A stretch of DNA of 64,000 nt from Azospirillum sp. TSH100 (GCF_004923295.1 NZ_CP039634.1:434001-498000), one strand, 5' to 3'. Shown: positions 47,773-56,820, counted from the first letter of the stretch. The notes: generated by a model from the letters alone, not told the origin. A program made the numbers and translations.

Positions 47773-47853
47773 GATCGGACTTTCCTCGGTGTCGCCGACC
47801 GGAGTTCCTGGTCCGGCCTTTTCCGGCGAGGCTACACCGCCGCGCGCTGTACG

Positions 47854-47892
47854 CGATACTGATTTTCCGTCATAGTAATCATACCTGTATCG
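47854..47892. promoter_or_regulatory. Putative PaaX operator 3 (paaY/hydroxylase)
   Basis: CGATAC (47854-47859) and GTATCG (47887-47892) are perfect inverted hexamers 27 bases apart. The wider arms GCGATACTGATTT and GCGATACAGGTAT agree at 10 of 13 bases. It lies between divergent paaY and the flavin hydroxylase gene. Confidence 0.6.
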
Positions 47893-47936
47893 CTTCCGGG
47901 ATGTTCTCTCCGCCCCTCAGGATCAGGGCTTGATTG

Positions 47937-47950
47937 GTATCAAATGAAAC
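47937..47950 (+). promoter_or_regulatory. Putative MarR operator upstream of the flavin hydroxylase
   Basis: GTATCAAATGAAAC agrees with the hgd/marR palindrome GTTTCAAACGAAAC at 12 of 14 bases and is itself palindromic at 10 of 14. It lies about 110 bp before the hydroxylase start. Confidence 0.45.
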
Positions 47951-48060
47951 TGTATCGTTGGCAACCATAACGGTTCACCCAAGCCGGCCCGCCGCGCGCC
48001 CATATGCCGGAGCGCTCGGCCAAAATGTCCGATCACGGTTTCCGGGGGAGGAAACGCTCA

Positions 48061-49740
48061 ATGCATGCGACCTTCAGCTATCCGAAATACAGCTTCACAC
48101 CCTCCGACGAACAGCGCAGCGGAACCGTCCGGCGCCATCCGGTGGTGATCATCGGCGCCGGCCCGGTCGGACTGACCGCGGCGCTCGACTTCGCGCGCAA
48201 GGGCGTTCCGGTGGTGGTGCTCGACGCCGAAGACACCGTCAGCGTCGGCAGCCGCGCCGTCTGCTATGCAAAGCGCGCGCTGGAGGTGTGGGACCGGCTG
48301 GGCGTCGGCCAGCGCATGATCGACAAGGGTGTGGTGTGGAAGATCGGCAAGGTCTTCAACGGCGACCGCATGGTCTACCAGTTCGACCTGCTGCCGGAGC
48401 CGGATCACAAGATCCCCGCCTTCATCAACCTCCAGCAATATTACCTGGAGGATTTCCTAGTTTCGGAAGCCCTGAAAAGCGACCTGATCGACCTGCGCTG
48501 GCTGTCCCGCGTCATCTCGGCCAAGCAGGAGGCCGACCATGTCCTGCTTCAGGTGGAGACGCCGGACGGCGTCCATGCGGTGGAGGCAGGCTGGGTCATC
48601 GCCTGCGACGGCGCCAAGTCGTCGGTGCGCAAGATGCTGGGGCTGGAATTCCAGGGCGAGGTGTTCAAGGACCGCTTCCTGATCGCCGACGTGGTGATGA
48701 AGGCCGATTTCCCGGCGGAGCGCTGGTTCTGGTTCGACCCGCCCTTCCACCGCAAGCAGTCGGCGCTGCTGCACATGCAGCCCGACAATGTCTGGCGCCT
48801 GGACTTCCAACTGGGCTGGGATGCCGACCCGGAGGAGGAGAAGAAGCCGGAGCGCGTCATTCCGCGCGTCCAGGCGATGCTGGGCGCCGACACGCCGTTC
48901 GAACTGGAATGGGTGTCGGTCTACACCTTCCAGTGCCGCCGGCTGGAGCGCTTCCGCCATGGCCGCATCCTGTTCGCCGGCGACAGCGCTCATCAGGTCT
49001 CGCCCTTCGGCGCGCGCGGCGCCAACAGCGGCGTGCCCGATGCCGACAATCTGGTGTGGAAGCTGGCGCTGGTGCTGGACGGCAAGGCGCCGGAGTCCCT
49101 GCTGGACAGCTACAGCGACGAACGGGTGGCGGCGGCGAAGGAGAACATCCTGAACTCCACCCGCTCCACCGACTTCATCACGCCGAAAAGCGAGATGAGC
49201 CGTGTCTTCCGCGACGCCGTGCTTGAACTGGCCGTCGACCAGCCCTTCGCCCGCTCGCTGGTCAATTCCGGCCGGCTGTCCACCCCCACAACCTATGGCG
49301 ACAGCCCGCTGAACACGCCCGACCGCGACGCTTTCGCCGGAAAAATGGTGCCGGGGGCCCCCGCCACCGACGCGCCGGTGGAGCGTGACGGCCATGCCGG
49401 CTGGCTGATGGAGGCGCTGGACGGCCGCTTCACCGTGCTCTACACCGCCGCCAGCGACGAAACGGGCGGACCGGTCCCGGCAGAGGTGGCGGAGGCGCTG
49501 GACAGTCTCGCCGCCGGGCCGCTGCCGCTGGCGTGGCATGCGGTGACCGAACGGCGCCGTGGCATCGCCGGGGAACTGGTCGACAGCGCCGGCCGCCTGC
49601 GCGAACGCTACGACCTGACGCCGGGCTGCGTCTACCTGATCCGCCCCGACCAGCACATCGCCGCCCGCTGGCGCCGCTTCGACGCCGCGGCGCTGTCCGC
49701 CGCGCTGGAACGCGCGGTTGGCCGCGCAGTTGGTCGCTGA
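48061..49740 (+). CDS. FAD-dependent aromatic hydroxylase, MhaA-like
   Basis: A 559-residue class A flavin monooxygenase. The GAGPVG dinucleotide motif is at 32-37, the DG motif at 182-184 (ACDGAKSSVR) and the GD motif at 307-308 (FAGDSAHQVSPFGARGANSG), followed by a C-terminal thioredoxin-like domain (about 400-559), as in MhpA/PheA relatives. Pseudomonas putida MhaA, which with small MhaB turns 3-hydroxyphenylacetate into homogentisate, has as I recall the same size and a similar small partner. Homogentisate-cleaving genes here and the partner gene downstream support that function. ATG 48061 has GGGGGAGGAAA upstream. Confidence 0.82.
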   Translation: MHATFSYPKYSFTPSDEQRSGTVRRHPVVIIGAGPVGLTAALDFARKGVPVVVLDAEDTVSVGSRAVCYAKRALEVWDRLGVGQRMIDKGVVWKIGKVFNGDRMVYQFDLLPEPDHKIPAFINLQQYYLEDFLVSEALKSDLIDLRWLSRVISAKQEADHVLLQVETPDGVHAVEAGWVIACDGAKSSVRKMLGLEFQGEVFKDRFLIADVVMKADFPAERWFWFDPPFHRKQSALLHMQPDNVWRLDFQLGWDADPEEEKKPERVIPRVQAMLGADTPFELEWVSVYTFQCRRLERFRHGRILFAGDSAHQVSPFGARGANSGVPDADNLVWKLALVLDGKAPESLLDSYSDERVAAAKENILNSTRSTDFITPKSEMSRVFRDAVLELAVDQPFARSLVNSGRLSTPTTYGDSPLNTPDRDAFAGKMVPGAPATDAPVERDGHAGWLMEALDGRFTVLYTAASDETGGPVPAEVAEALDSLAAGPLPLAWHAVTERRRGIAGELVDSAGRLRERYDLTPGCVYLIRPDQHIAARWRRFDAAALSAALERAVGRAVGR

Positions 49741-49767
49741 TTCCCCGATATTTCCGGAGCCCTTCCC

Positions 49768-49965
49768 ATGGCCAGACTGATGACCGAGCAGCGCTTCGCC
49801 AGCCCGGACGATGTGTACCAGTTGCTGATCGACAGCCATCGCGACCTCACTCCCGAGCAGAGCACCCGCCTGAATGCCAAGCTGATCCTGCTGCTCGCCA
49901 ACCACATCGGCGACGCGGAGGTTCTGGCCGAAGCGCTGCGCGTGGCACGGCAGGGGGTGGAGTAA
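49768..49965 (+). CDS. Small DUF2783-type protein, MhaB-like coupling protein candidate
   Basis: A 65-residue helical protein (MTEQRFASPDDVYQLLIDSHRDL, then ESTRLNAKLILLLANHIGD). It resembles the short proteins annotated DUF2783 that sit beside flavin hydroxylases. In the 3-hydroxyphenylacetate hydroxylase of Pseudomonas putida a small coupling protein (MhaB) is needed for activity, and this gene occupies that place, 27 bp after the flavoprotein. The function is inferred from position and size. Confidence 0.68.
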   Translation: MARLMTEQRFASPDDVYQLLIDSHRDLTPEQSTRLNAKLILLLANHIGDAEVLAEALRVARQGVE

Positions 49966-50079
49966 GGAGAGAGGCCGGGGGGCAATCACCGGCCCCCCAC
50001 CCACCTCCCCGCTGACGCCAAGCACAAGATGGCGTACAAAGGCGCAAGAGCCCTTCCCCTCGCGGAGACTGCGCCAGTC

Positions 50080-51471
50080 ATGATCCTGCGCCGCCTGTTC
50101 GCCCTGCTCTTCCTGCTGCTGTGCTCCGGTCCCGCCCTGGCTGAAGGGCTGACGCAATCGGCGCTGTCGATCCCCGCCCGCTTCCCCGACGGCAGTTCCG
50201 CCATGCTGGAGGCGATGGTGCTGCGGCCGGACGGCCCCGGACCCTACCCCATCGCCATCCTCAGCCACGGCGCGCCGCGCAACCCGGCTGACCGGACACA
50301 GATGACGCCGCTGCGCTACCTGCCCGAAGCGCGCGAGTTCGCCCGGCGCGGCTGGGCGGTGGTGACGGTGATGCGGCGCGGCTATGGCGGATCGGACGGC
50401 CCCTACAGCGAGTCGACCGGCCCCTGCGACAACCCCGACTACATGCGGTCCGCCCGCCAGAGTTCGGAGGATCTGCGGCAGGCCATCCGCTATGTCGCTG
50501 GCCAGCCCTTCGCCGACGCCAGCCGCATCCTGGCGGTGGGCGTGTCGGCCGGCGGCCTCGCCAGCGTCGCACTCAGTGCCGATCCGCCTCCGGGGCTGAA
50601 GGCGGTCATCAGCTTCGCCGGCGGCCGCGGTTCGGTCGCCGACAATCAGGTCTGCGTGGAGGACCGGCTGGTCGGCGCCTTCGGCACCATGGGTCGCAGT
50701 TCCCGGGTTCCCACCCTGTGGATCTATTCGGAAAACGACCTGTTCTTCGGCCCCGACCTCGCCCGGCGCATGTGGGCGGCCTTCACCCAGTCGGGCGGCC
50801 GGGCCGAGTTCATCGCCGCTCCCCCGAACGGCAAGGACGGGCATGGCTTCTTCAGCGCCGCCATCCCGGAATGGACCCCGATGGTCGACCGTTTCCTGAC
50901 GAACAACGGGCTGGCCCAGCGCGGCACGCCGATCGCGCTGTCGCTGCCGGCACTGCCGCCGCCGCCGGAACTGTCGGCTGCCAACCGGGCCAAGTTCCCC
51001 GCCTATGTCGAAGCCGGCGGCAACAAGGCCTTCGCCGTGTCACCCGACGGCGCTTATGGCTGGAAGTCCGGCATGCGCAGCCTCGACGAGGCGCAGAAGG
51101 GCGCGCTGGAAACCTGCATGTCGCACAGCCAGAAGGGCTGCCGCATCGCCTATCTCAACGACCGGCCGGCGGGCGCCGGCGCCGACATGGCGGCTGCGGC
51201 ACCGATGGCCCCCCCGCAGCAGGGTCCGCGCAGCACGCGTGTCCGCCTGGAGCCGCCGCCGGAACTGTCGGACTCCGGACGCGAGAAGTTCGACGCCTAT
51301 GTCTCGGCGGCCGGACGCAAGGCCTTCGCCGTGTCGCAGGACGGCGCCTTCGGCTGGAAATCCGGGATGTCCAGCGAGGACGCCGCCCGCCGCGGCGCGC
51401 TCGACAACTGCGCCAAATTCACCCGCCACACCTGCTATGTCGTGATCGTCGACGACCAGCCGCTGCGGTGA
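50080..51471 (+). CDS. Exported alpha/beta hydrolase with duplicated C-terminal module
   Basis: A 463-residue protein with a signal peptide (ILRRLFALLFLLLCSGPALAEG). An alpha/beta-hydrolase domain spans about 25-285: nucleophile Ser in AVGVSAGGLAS, an acidic residue in LWIYSENDLFFG and His in GKDGHGFFSA. Two copies of a 54-residue module follow, at about 293-346 and 391-443 (PPPELS..R.KF.AYV.A.G.KAFAVS.DGA.GWKSGM), each with a Cys at the end. The module resembles short DUF4189-like domains. The enzyme is likely a periplasmic esterase or dipeptidase-like hydrolase; the repeats may bind a ligand or the envelope. The link to the aromatic genes upstream is unclear. Confidence 0.75.
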   Translation: MILRRLFALLFLLLCSGPALAEGLTQSALSIPARFPDGSSAMLEAMVLRPDGPGPYPIAILSHGAPRNPADRTQMTPLRYLPEAREFARRGWAVVTVMRRGYGGSDGPYSESTGPCDNPDYMRSARQSSEDLRQAIRYVAGQPFADASRILAVGVSAGGLASVALSADPPPGLKAVISFAGGRGSVADNQVCVEDRLVGAFGTMGRSSRVPTLWIYSENDLFFGPDLARRMWAAFTQSGGRAEFIAAPPNGKDGHGFFSAAIPEWTPMVDRFLTNNGLAQRGTPIALSLPALPPPPELSAANRAKFPAYVEAGGNKAFAVSPDGAYGWKSGMRSLDEAQKGALETCMSHSQKGCRIAYLNDRPAGAGADMAAAAPMAPPQQGPRSTRVRLEPPPELSDSGREKFDAYVSAAGRKAFAVSQDGAFGWKSGMSSEDAARRGALDNCAKFTRHTCYVVIVDDQPLR

Positions 51472-51505
51472 GATACCGCCTCATGCCGCTCCATACCGAC
51501 AAATG

Positions 51506-51539
51506 AAAAGGCCCGTCCGGTATCCCGGACGGGCCTTTT
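51506..51539. terminator. Bidirectional terminator between hydrolase and infC
   Basis: A perfect 15-bp stem (AAAAGGCCCGTCCGG and its complement) with a TATC loop, bounded by A and T tracts. Confidence 0.92.
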
Positions 51540-51558
51540 CCGTAACGTCCCCCCGGCG

Positions 51559-52095
51559 TCAGCGCGGGGCCAGCACCATGATCATCTGGCGGCCTTCGAG
51601 CTTCGGCATCTGCTCGACCTTCGCCAGTTCGTCCAGCGCGTCGCGGACGCGGACCAGCACATTCATACCCAGATCCTGGTGCGCCATCTCGCGGCCGCGG
51701 AAGCGCATGGTCACCTTGACCTTGTCGCCTTCCTCAAGGAAACGGCGCGCCGAGCGCATCTTCACGTCATAGTCGTTGTCATCGATGTTCGGCCGGAGCT
51801 TGATCTCCTTGACCTCGATGATCTTCTGCTTCTTGCGGGCCTCGTTCGCCTTCTTCTGCGCCTCGTACTTGAACTTGCCATAGTCGAGGATTTTGCAGAC
51901 GGGCGGTTCGGCCTGGGGAGCGACCTCGACCAGATCGAGACCGGCATCCTCGGCAGCCAGCAGAGCATCACGCAACGACACCACCCCGATCATCTCGCCA
52001 TCTGCGCCGACGAGACGAACGGAACGAGCCGATATCTCCCGGTTAACCCGCGGTCCATCGCGGGTCGGGGCGGCTTCGGACGGGATCCTGGCTAT
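51559..52095 (-). CDS. infC: Translation initiation factor IF-3
   Basis: A 178-residue IF-3 (N-domain [24 protein letters not shown], linker [16 protein letters not shown]-domain [43 protein letters not shown]). IF-3 binds the 30S subunit and checks start codons. The proposed start is ATA at 52095: GGAGAAG lies 5 to 8 bases before it, while the nearest normal start (GTG 52122) has no ribosome site. Rare start codons in infC are known to allow autoregulation by IF-3 (AUU in E. coli). It follows thrS, the usual order. Confidence 0.95.
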   Translation of the reverse strand: MARIPSEAAPTRDGPRVNREISARSVRLVGADGEMIGVVSLRDALLAAEDAGLDLVEVAPQAEPPVCKILDYGKFKYEAQKKANEARKKQKIIEVKEIKLRPNIDDNDYDVKMRSARRFLEEGDKVKVTMRFRGREMAHQDLGMNVLVRVRDALDELAKVEQMPKLEGRQMIMVLAPR

Positions 52096-52170
52096 GGACG
52101 CTTCTCCATGGTCTGAAACCACGCGGAAACCGGCCGTCCAGAGGAGCGGCCGGCGGCGTCGCGCGGTCGG

Positions 52171-54135
52171 TTAAAACGGCGAATCGGTCGCGGTCTCGCC
52201 GGCCGGCGATCTCGCTTCCTCCACCAGTTTAGCCACCGCCGCGTCGAGGGCAAGAATTTCCTGATCCTTGCCACCCAGCACGCGCAGCGCGACCGTACGC
52301 TCTTCCGCTTCCCGCTTTCCGACAACCAGCATCAGGGGAACCTTCTGCAGGCTGTGCTCGCGGACCTTCAGATTGATTTTCTCGTTGCGGGTGTCGAGTT
52401 CGACGCGCAGGCCCTTGCTCTTCAGCAGCTTGGCGACTTCCTCGGCATAGCCGTCGGCCTCGCTGGTGATGGTGGCGACGGTCACCTGGACCGGCGACAG
52501 CCACAGCGGGAACTTCCCAGCGTAATGCTCGATCAGCATGCCGATGAAGCGCTCCATCGAGCCCAGGATGGCCCGGTGCAGCATGATCGGCCGATGGCGG
52601 GCGCCATCCTCGCCGATATAGCTGGCATCGAGCCGTTCCGGCAGGTTCGGATCATACTGCAAGGTGCCGCACTGCCAGGTCCGGCCGATGGCGTCGGTCA
52701 GGTGGAACTCCACCTTCGGGCCATAGAAGGCACCCTCGCCCGGCAGCTCCTCATACTCCAGCCCGGCGTCGCGCAGCGCCTGGGCCAGCGCGCCCTCGGC
52801 GCGGTCCCACAGCTCGTCGGCACCGGTGCGGACGTCCGGACGCAGAGCCAGCTTCACCGAGATCTTGTCGAAGCCCAGGTCGCGGTAGACGCCGAGCTGC
52901 AGCTTGAAATACTCGGCCGCCTCGCTCTGCACCTGGTCCTCGGTACAGAAGATGTGGGCGTCGTCCTGGGTGAAGGCGCGGACGCGCATGATGCCGTGCA
53001 GCGCCCCCGACGGCTCGTTGCGGTGGCAGGCGCCGAACTCCGCCATGCGGATCGGCAGGTCGCGGTAGGAGCGCAGGCCATGGCGGAAGATCTGGACATG
53101 GCCGGGGCAGTTCATCGGCTTGATGCCCAGCAGCTTCTCGCCGCCGTCGGCCTCCACCTTGAACATGTTGTCGCCATACATGTCCCAGTGGCCCGACGCC
53201 TTGAACAGCGAGCTGTCGATCAGCTGCGGCGTCTTCACCTCGACATAGCCGGCCGACTTCAGCTTGGTGCGGATGTAGGTTTCCAGCGTCCGGTAGAGCG
53301 TCCAGCCCTTCGGATGCCAGAAGACCGAGCCGACCGCCTCCTCCTGGACATGGAACAGGTCGAGTTCCTTGCCCAGCTTGCGGTGGTCGCGCTTCTCCGC
53401 CTCCTCGATCTGGTGCAGGTAGGCCTTCAGCTCCTTCTCGTCGCGCCAGGCGGTGCCGTAGATGCGCTGGAGCATCGGGTTGCGGCTGTCGCCGCGCCAA
53501 TAGGCGCCGGCCACCTTCATCAGCTTGAAGCCCTGGCCGACCTTGCCGGTGGTCATGGCGTGCGGTCCACGGCACAGATCCAGCCAGTCGCCCTGGCGGT
53601 AGATCGACACCGGTTCGCCCTGCGGGATCGCCTCGATCAGCTCGGCCTTGTAATGCTCGCCGAGCTTCTTGAAGTAGGCGACCGCCTCGTCGCGGTCCCA
53701 GACCTCGCGGACGATCGGGATGTCGGCCCCGACGATCTCGCGCATCTTCGCCTCGATCTTCTCCAGATCCTCGGGCGTGAACGGCTCTTCACGCGCGAAG
53801 TCATAGTAGAAGCCGGTGGCGATCGACGGGCCGATGGTGACCTGCGTGCCGGGATAGAGCTTCTGCACCGCATCGGCCAGCACATGGGCGGCGTCGTGGC
53901 GGATGACCTCGAGAGCGTCGGCGTGGTTGCGCGTGACGATCTCGATCTTGGCGTTGGTAGTGACGGTGGTGGTGAGGTCCTTCACCGTGCCGTCGATCTT
54001 GACGGCAAGCGCATCTTTGGCCAGGCGCGAACCGATCGACTGGGCAATCTCAAGCCCCGTCACCGGCCGGTCGAACTCCCGCACGCTGCCGTCGGGCAGC
54101 GTGATGGCGATGTTGGACGTCACCGAAGTCACCAT
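52171..54135 (-). CDS. thrS: Threonyl-tRNA synthetase
   Basis: A 654-residue class II synthetase with TGS (about 8-70), editing (about 75-250), catalytic (about 270-540) and anticodon-binding domains (about 545-640). The editing site [12 protein letters not shown] and the catalytic zinc ligands in [12 protein letters not shown], with the Cys and the His of the family, are intact; motif 2 is [30 protein letters not shown] and motif 3 [14 protein letters not shown]. Charges tRNA-Thr. No leader peptide or T-box was seen upstream. It forms an operon with infC. Confidence 0.97.
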   Translation of the reverse strand: MVTSVTSNIAITLPDGSVREFDRPVTGLEIAQSIGSRLAKDALAVKIDGTVKDLTTTVTTNAKIEIVTRNHADALEVIRHDAAHVLADAVQKLYPGTQVTIGPSIATGFYYDFAREEPFTPEDLEKIEAKMREIVGADIPIVREVWDRDEAVAYFKKLGEHYKAELIEAIPQGEPVSIYRQGDWLDLCRGPHAMTTGKVGQGFKLMKVAGAYWRGDSRNPMLQRIYGTAWRDEKELKAYLHQIEEAEKRDHRKLGKELDLFHVQEEAVGSVFWHPKGWTLYRTLETYIRTKLKSAGYVEVKTPQLIDSSLFKASGHWDMYGDNMFKVEADGGEKLLGIKPMNCPGHVQIFRHGLRSYRDLPIRMAEFGACHRNEPSGALHGIMRVRAFTQDDAHIFCTEDQVQSEAAEYFKLQLGVYRDLGFDKISVKLALRPDVRTGADELWDRAEGALAQALRDAGLEYEELPGEGAFYGPKVEFHLTDAIGRTWQCGTLQYDPNLPERLDASYIGEDGARHRPIMLHRAILGSMERFIGMLIEHYAGKFPLWLSPVQVTVATITSEADGYAEEVAKLLKSKGLRVELDTRNEKINLKVREHSLQKVPLMLVVGKREAEERTVALRVLGGKDQEILALDAAVAKLVEEARSPAGETATDSPF

Positions 54136-54311
54136 TTCACTAGTGTTGGTCTCACCCGCATCGGGTGCCCGGACTCGGCCGGGAACGCGAAATTTCCATC
54201 GCCGCGTGGGGGAATGTCAAGCGCGGCGGGGGAAATCAAGGGTATGGACAGGCCAACGCTGCATTGCCGCCACAACTCGGCATTGGTCCCATGCGGACAG
54301 CTGCCTCCCCC

Positions 54312-55601
54312 TCACTCCGGCTTCCGGCTCAGCCGCGGTTCGCCGAACAGATAGCCCTGGCCGAAGTCGAAGCCGGTGTCGAGCACGTCGACCAGCTGGT
54401 TCTCCGTCTCGATCTTCTCGACGATCAGGTCGATGCCCTCGGCGGCGCAGCGGTGGCGAAGCTCGCGGATGCGTGCGGCGTTGGCGGGATCCAGCACCAG
54501 GGCGCGGTCCAGCTTGATGCAGCGGAACTCGTGGCGCAGCAGCCGGTCGAGGTCGATGGAAAGGTCCGTCACCTGATCCATCGAGAAGCGGAAACCCAGC
54601 CGCGCCAGCTGGGACAGGATGCCCATCGTCACCGCCCCGCCGGCGCGCAGGTCATGCTGGCTCAGCTCGAACAACAGCTTGGGCACCAGGGCATGGTTCT
54701 GCGCCATCATGTTCAGGAACTGGCGCATGAACTCCGCATCGGCCAGCGTCGCGGCGGAGATGTTGGCGAAGAAGCCGATGGCGTGCTGGCGCCGCTCCGT
54801 CTCGCGGATCAGCTGGACGCAGCGGACCAGCAACAGATTGTCGATGGTGGAGATCAGCCCTTCGCGCCCGGCGATGTCGAGATAGCGGTCGGGCATGATC
54901 TGATGCCCGTCGGCGGCCCGCACGCGCGAGAACACCTCGTAGAAGCGGTGCTTGCGCTGCGGCAGGCTGACAATGGGCTGGAGATAGACGTCGATGCGGT
55001 CGGCCTTCAGCGCGTCGCGCACCGCCTCCAGCACCGCCGCATCGTCCATCGGGACCGGCGCGGAGGGAGCGGCGGCGCCAAAGGGCGAGCCAGAAGGCGC
55101 CGCAGAGTGTGTGGCGGGTGGCGGCGGATGGCGCTCCGCACTCGCGGCCGGCGGGCGGGGAGCGCGCCGCTCGGTCAGGCGGGCGACCAGCGATTGCAGA
55201 AGCTTCACCTCCTGCATCACCGCATCGTAGCGGACGGCACCGTCAGGCTGTGCACCGGAGTCGGTGGCAAGCCGCTGCTCCAGCAGCTGGGCCAGCTCCT
55301 CCACCCGCTCGTTCAGGCCGGCGATGCGGCGGGTGGCCTTGCGCTCGCGCTCCAGCCTTGTCACCACTTCATGCGCCAGCGCGCCGGCCAGCACCACGAG
55401 GGCGCCCACCAGCCACGCCACCAGCGGATCGGCCTCCGGGCGCAGCGCCCACAGCGCCGCCCCGGCCGCAACCCCGGCGATCAGATAGGCCAGCGCATAG
55501 ACGAGGTGCGTCAGCAGGGTCATCGCGGGAACCAGGGTGGTGGGAACGGCCGCGGTGGAGACGGCGGTTCCGAGGCGAAGATCGGCGGTCAGGGCCTTCA
55601 C
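54312..55601 (-). CDS. Membrane EAL-domain protein, TipF-like
   Basis: A 429-residue protein: two membrane segments (about 28-72), a coiled coil (about 75-130), an Ala/Pro-rich linker (about 130-180) and a C-terminal EAL domain (about 185-429). The EAL motif is EVFSR with Glu222; NISA is kept, but the metal-binding DDFGTGYSSL segment is replaced by SMDQVTDLSIDL and the FELSE Glu by FELSQ. It therefore probably binds rather than hydrolyses c-di-GMP. The layout matches Caulobacter TipF, a c-di-GMP receptor that sets the flagellar pole. GTG start with GGAGG about 10 bases upstream. Confidence 0.75.
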   Translation of the reverse strand: MKALTADLRLGTAVSTAAVPTTLVPAMTLLTHLVYALAYLIAGVAAGAALWALRPEADPLVAWLVGALVVLAGALAHEVVTRLERERKATRRIAGLNERVEELAQLLEQRLATDSGAQPDGAVRYDAVMQEVKLLQSLVARLTERRAPRPPAASAERHPPPPATHSAAPSGSPFGAAAPSAPVPMDDAAVLEAVRDALKADRIDVYLQPIVSLPQRKHRFYEVFSRVRAADGHQIMPDRYLDIAGREGLISTIDNLLLVRCVQLIRETERRQHAIGFFANISAATLADAEFMRQFLNMMAQNHALVPKLLFELSQHDLRAGGAVTMGILSQLARLGFRFSMDQVTDLSIDLDRLLRHEFRCIKLDRALVLDPANAARIRELRHRCAAEGIDLIVEKIETENQLVDVLDTGFDFGQGYLFGEPRLSRKPE

Positions 55602-55746
55602 GGCTGCGCGGCCTCCGGCAGGAGCATGACACCGAACCGTGGCGGGCTCCTCACTGTCGGGAGACCCGCTTGACGATCCGTTAATGCTACGCCCCTGCCT
55701 CTCGCATCCTGCGCGGCCTCGGTGCTGATCCCTCAGCGGTGATCCT

Positions 55747-56820
55747 TCAGCGGTGATCGGCCCCCACCGCCTCGGCGACCGAGCGGAAACCGTCGCGGCG
55801 CAGCAGTTCCGCCAGTTCGCGGCGGATGCGGTGGACCACCGCCGGCCCGGCATAGACCATCGCCGAATAGAGCTGCACCAGCGAGGCGCCGGCCCGGATC
55901 TTGGCATAGGCGTCCGCGCCCGTCGCCACCCCGCCCACCCCGACGATCGGCAGCTTGCCGCCGGTCAGCGCGTAGATCTCGCGCAGGACGGAGGTGGAGG
56001 CCTCGAACAGCGGGGCGCCGGACAGGCCGCCCGCCTCGCCGCGCATCGCCGCCGGGATGCTGTCGGGCCGGGCGATGGTGGTGTTGGAGACGATCAGCCC
56101 GTCGATGCCGCTCTCCAACGCCACCGCGGCGATGTCGCTCTTGTCCTCCACCGTCAGATCGGGGGCGATCTTCAGCAGCAGCGGCGGATTGCGGGCCAGT
56201 CCGCAGGAGGCCCGCGCTTCCAGCACCCGTTCCAGCAGGGCCCGCAGCGGGTCGCGGCCCTGGAGCGCGCGCAGGCCCGGCGTGTTGGGCGAGGAGACGT
56301 TGACGACCAGATAGTCGGCCAGCGGCGCCAGCCGGCGCACGCCGATCACGTAATCATCGGCGGCGTCGACGGTGTCCTTGTTCTTGCCCAGGTTGGCGCC
56401 GACGATGCCGGGCGCCCGTTTGCCGGAGTCGCGGCGACGCTCCAGCCGCTGGGCGAAGGCCTCCAGCCCCTCGTTGTTGAAGCCCATTCGGTTGATGACC
56501 GCCCGCTGCCCGATCAGCCGGAACAGGCGGGGGCGCGGATTCCCCGGCTGGGGCCGCGGGGTGACGCTACCGGGTTCGACGAAGCCGAAACCCAGATTCA
56601 GCATGGCGTCGACCACTTCGGCATTCTTGTCGAAACCGGCGGCCAGCCCGACCGGGTTGGCGAAGTCCATCTCCCACACCCGGGTGTGCAGCGCCGGCTC
56701 GTCCTTGCCGCGGGCCGGCGGGACCAGTCCGGTCTTCAGCGCCTTGATGGTCAGGCCATGCGCGGTCTCGGGGTCGAAGCGGAACAGCAGCGGCCCGGCA
56801 AGCGGATAGAGGTCGATCAC
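55747..56820 (-). CDS. pyrD: Dihydroorotate dehydrogenase (quinone), class 2
   Basis: A 357-residue class 2 PyrD that oxidises dihydroorotate to orotate and passes electrons to membrane quinone in pyrimidine synthesis. The N-terminal amphipathic membrane helix (PLLFRFDPETAHGLTIKAL), NPVGLAAGFDKNAEV, the catalytic Ser region VNVSSPNTPGLR, the FMN site KIAPDL and IVGVGGVATGADAYAKIRAGASLVQLY are present. Start GTG 56820 overlaps the DUF952 stop by 4 bp (GTGA), so the pair is coupled. Confidence 0.95.
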   Translation of the reverse strand: MIDLYPLAGPLLFRFDPETAHGLTIKALKTGLVPPARGKDEPALHTRVWEMDFANPVGLAAGFDKNAEVVDAMLNLGFGFVEPGSVTPRPQPGNPRPRLFRLIGQRAVINRMGFNNEGLEAFAQRLERRRDSGKRAPGIVGANLGKNKDTVDAADDYVIGVRRLAPLADYLVVNVSSPNTPGLRALQGRDPLRALLERVLEARASCGLARNPPLLLKIAPDLTVEDKSDIAAVALESGIDGLIVSNTTIARPDSIPAAMRGEAGGLSGAPLFEASTSVLREIYALTGGKLPIVGVGGVATGADAYAKIRAGASLVQLYSAMVYAGPAVVHRIRRELAELLRRDGFRSVAEAVGADHR

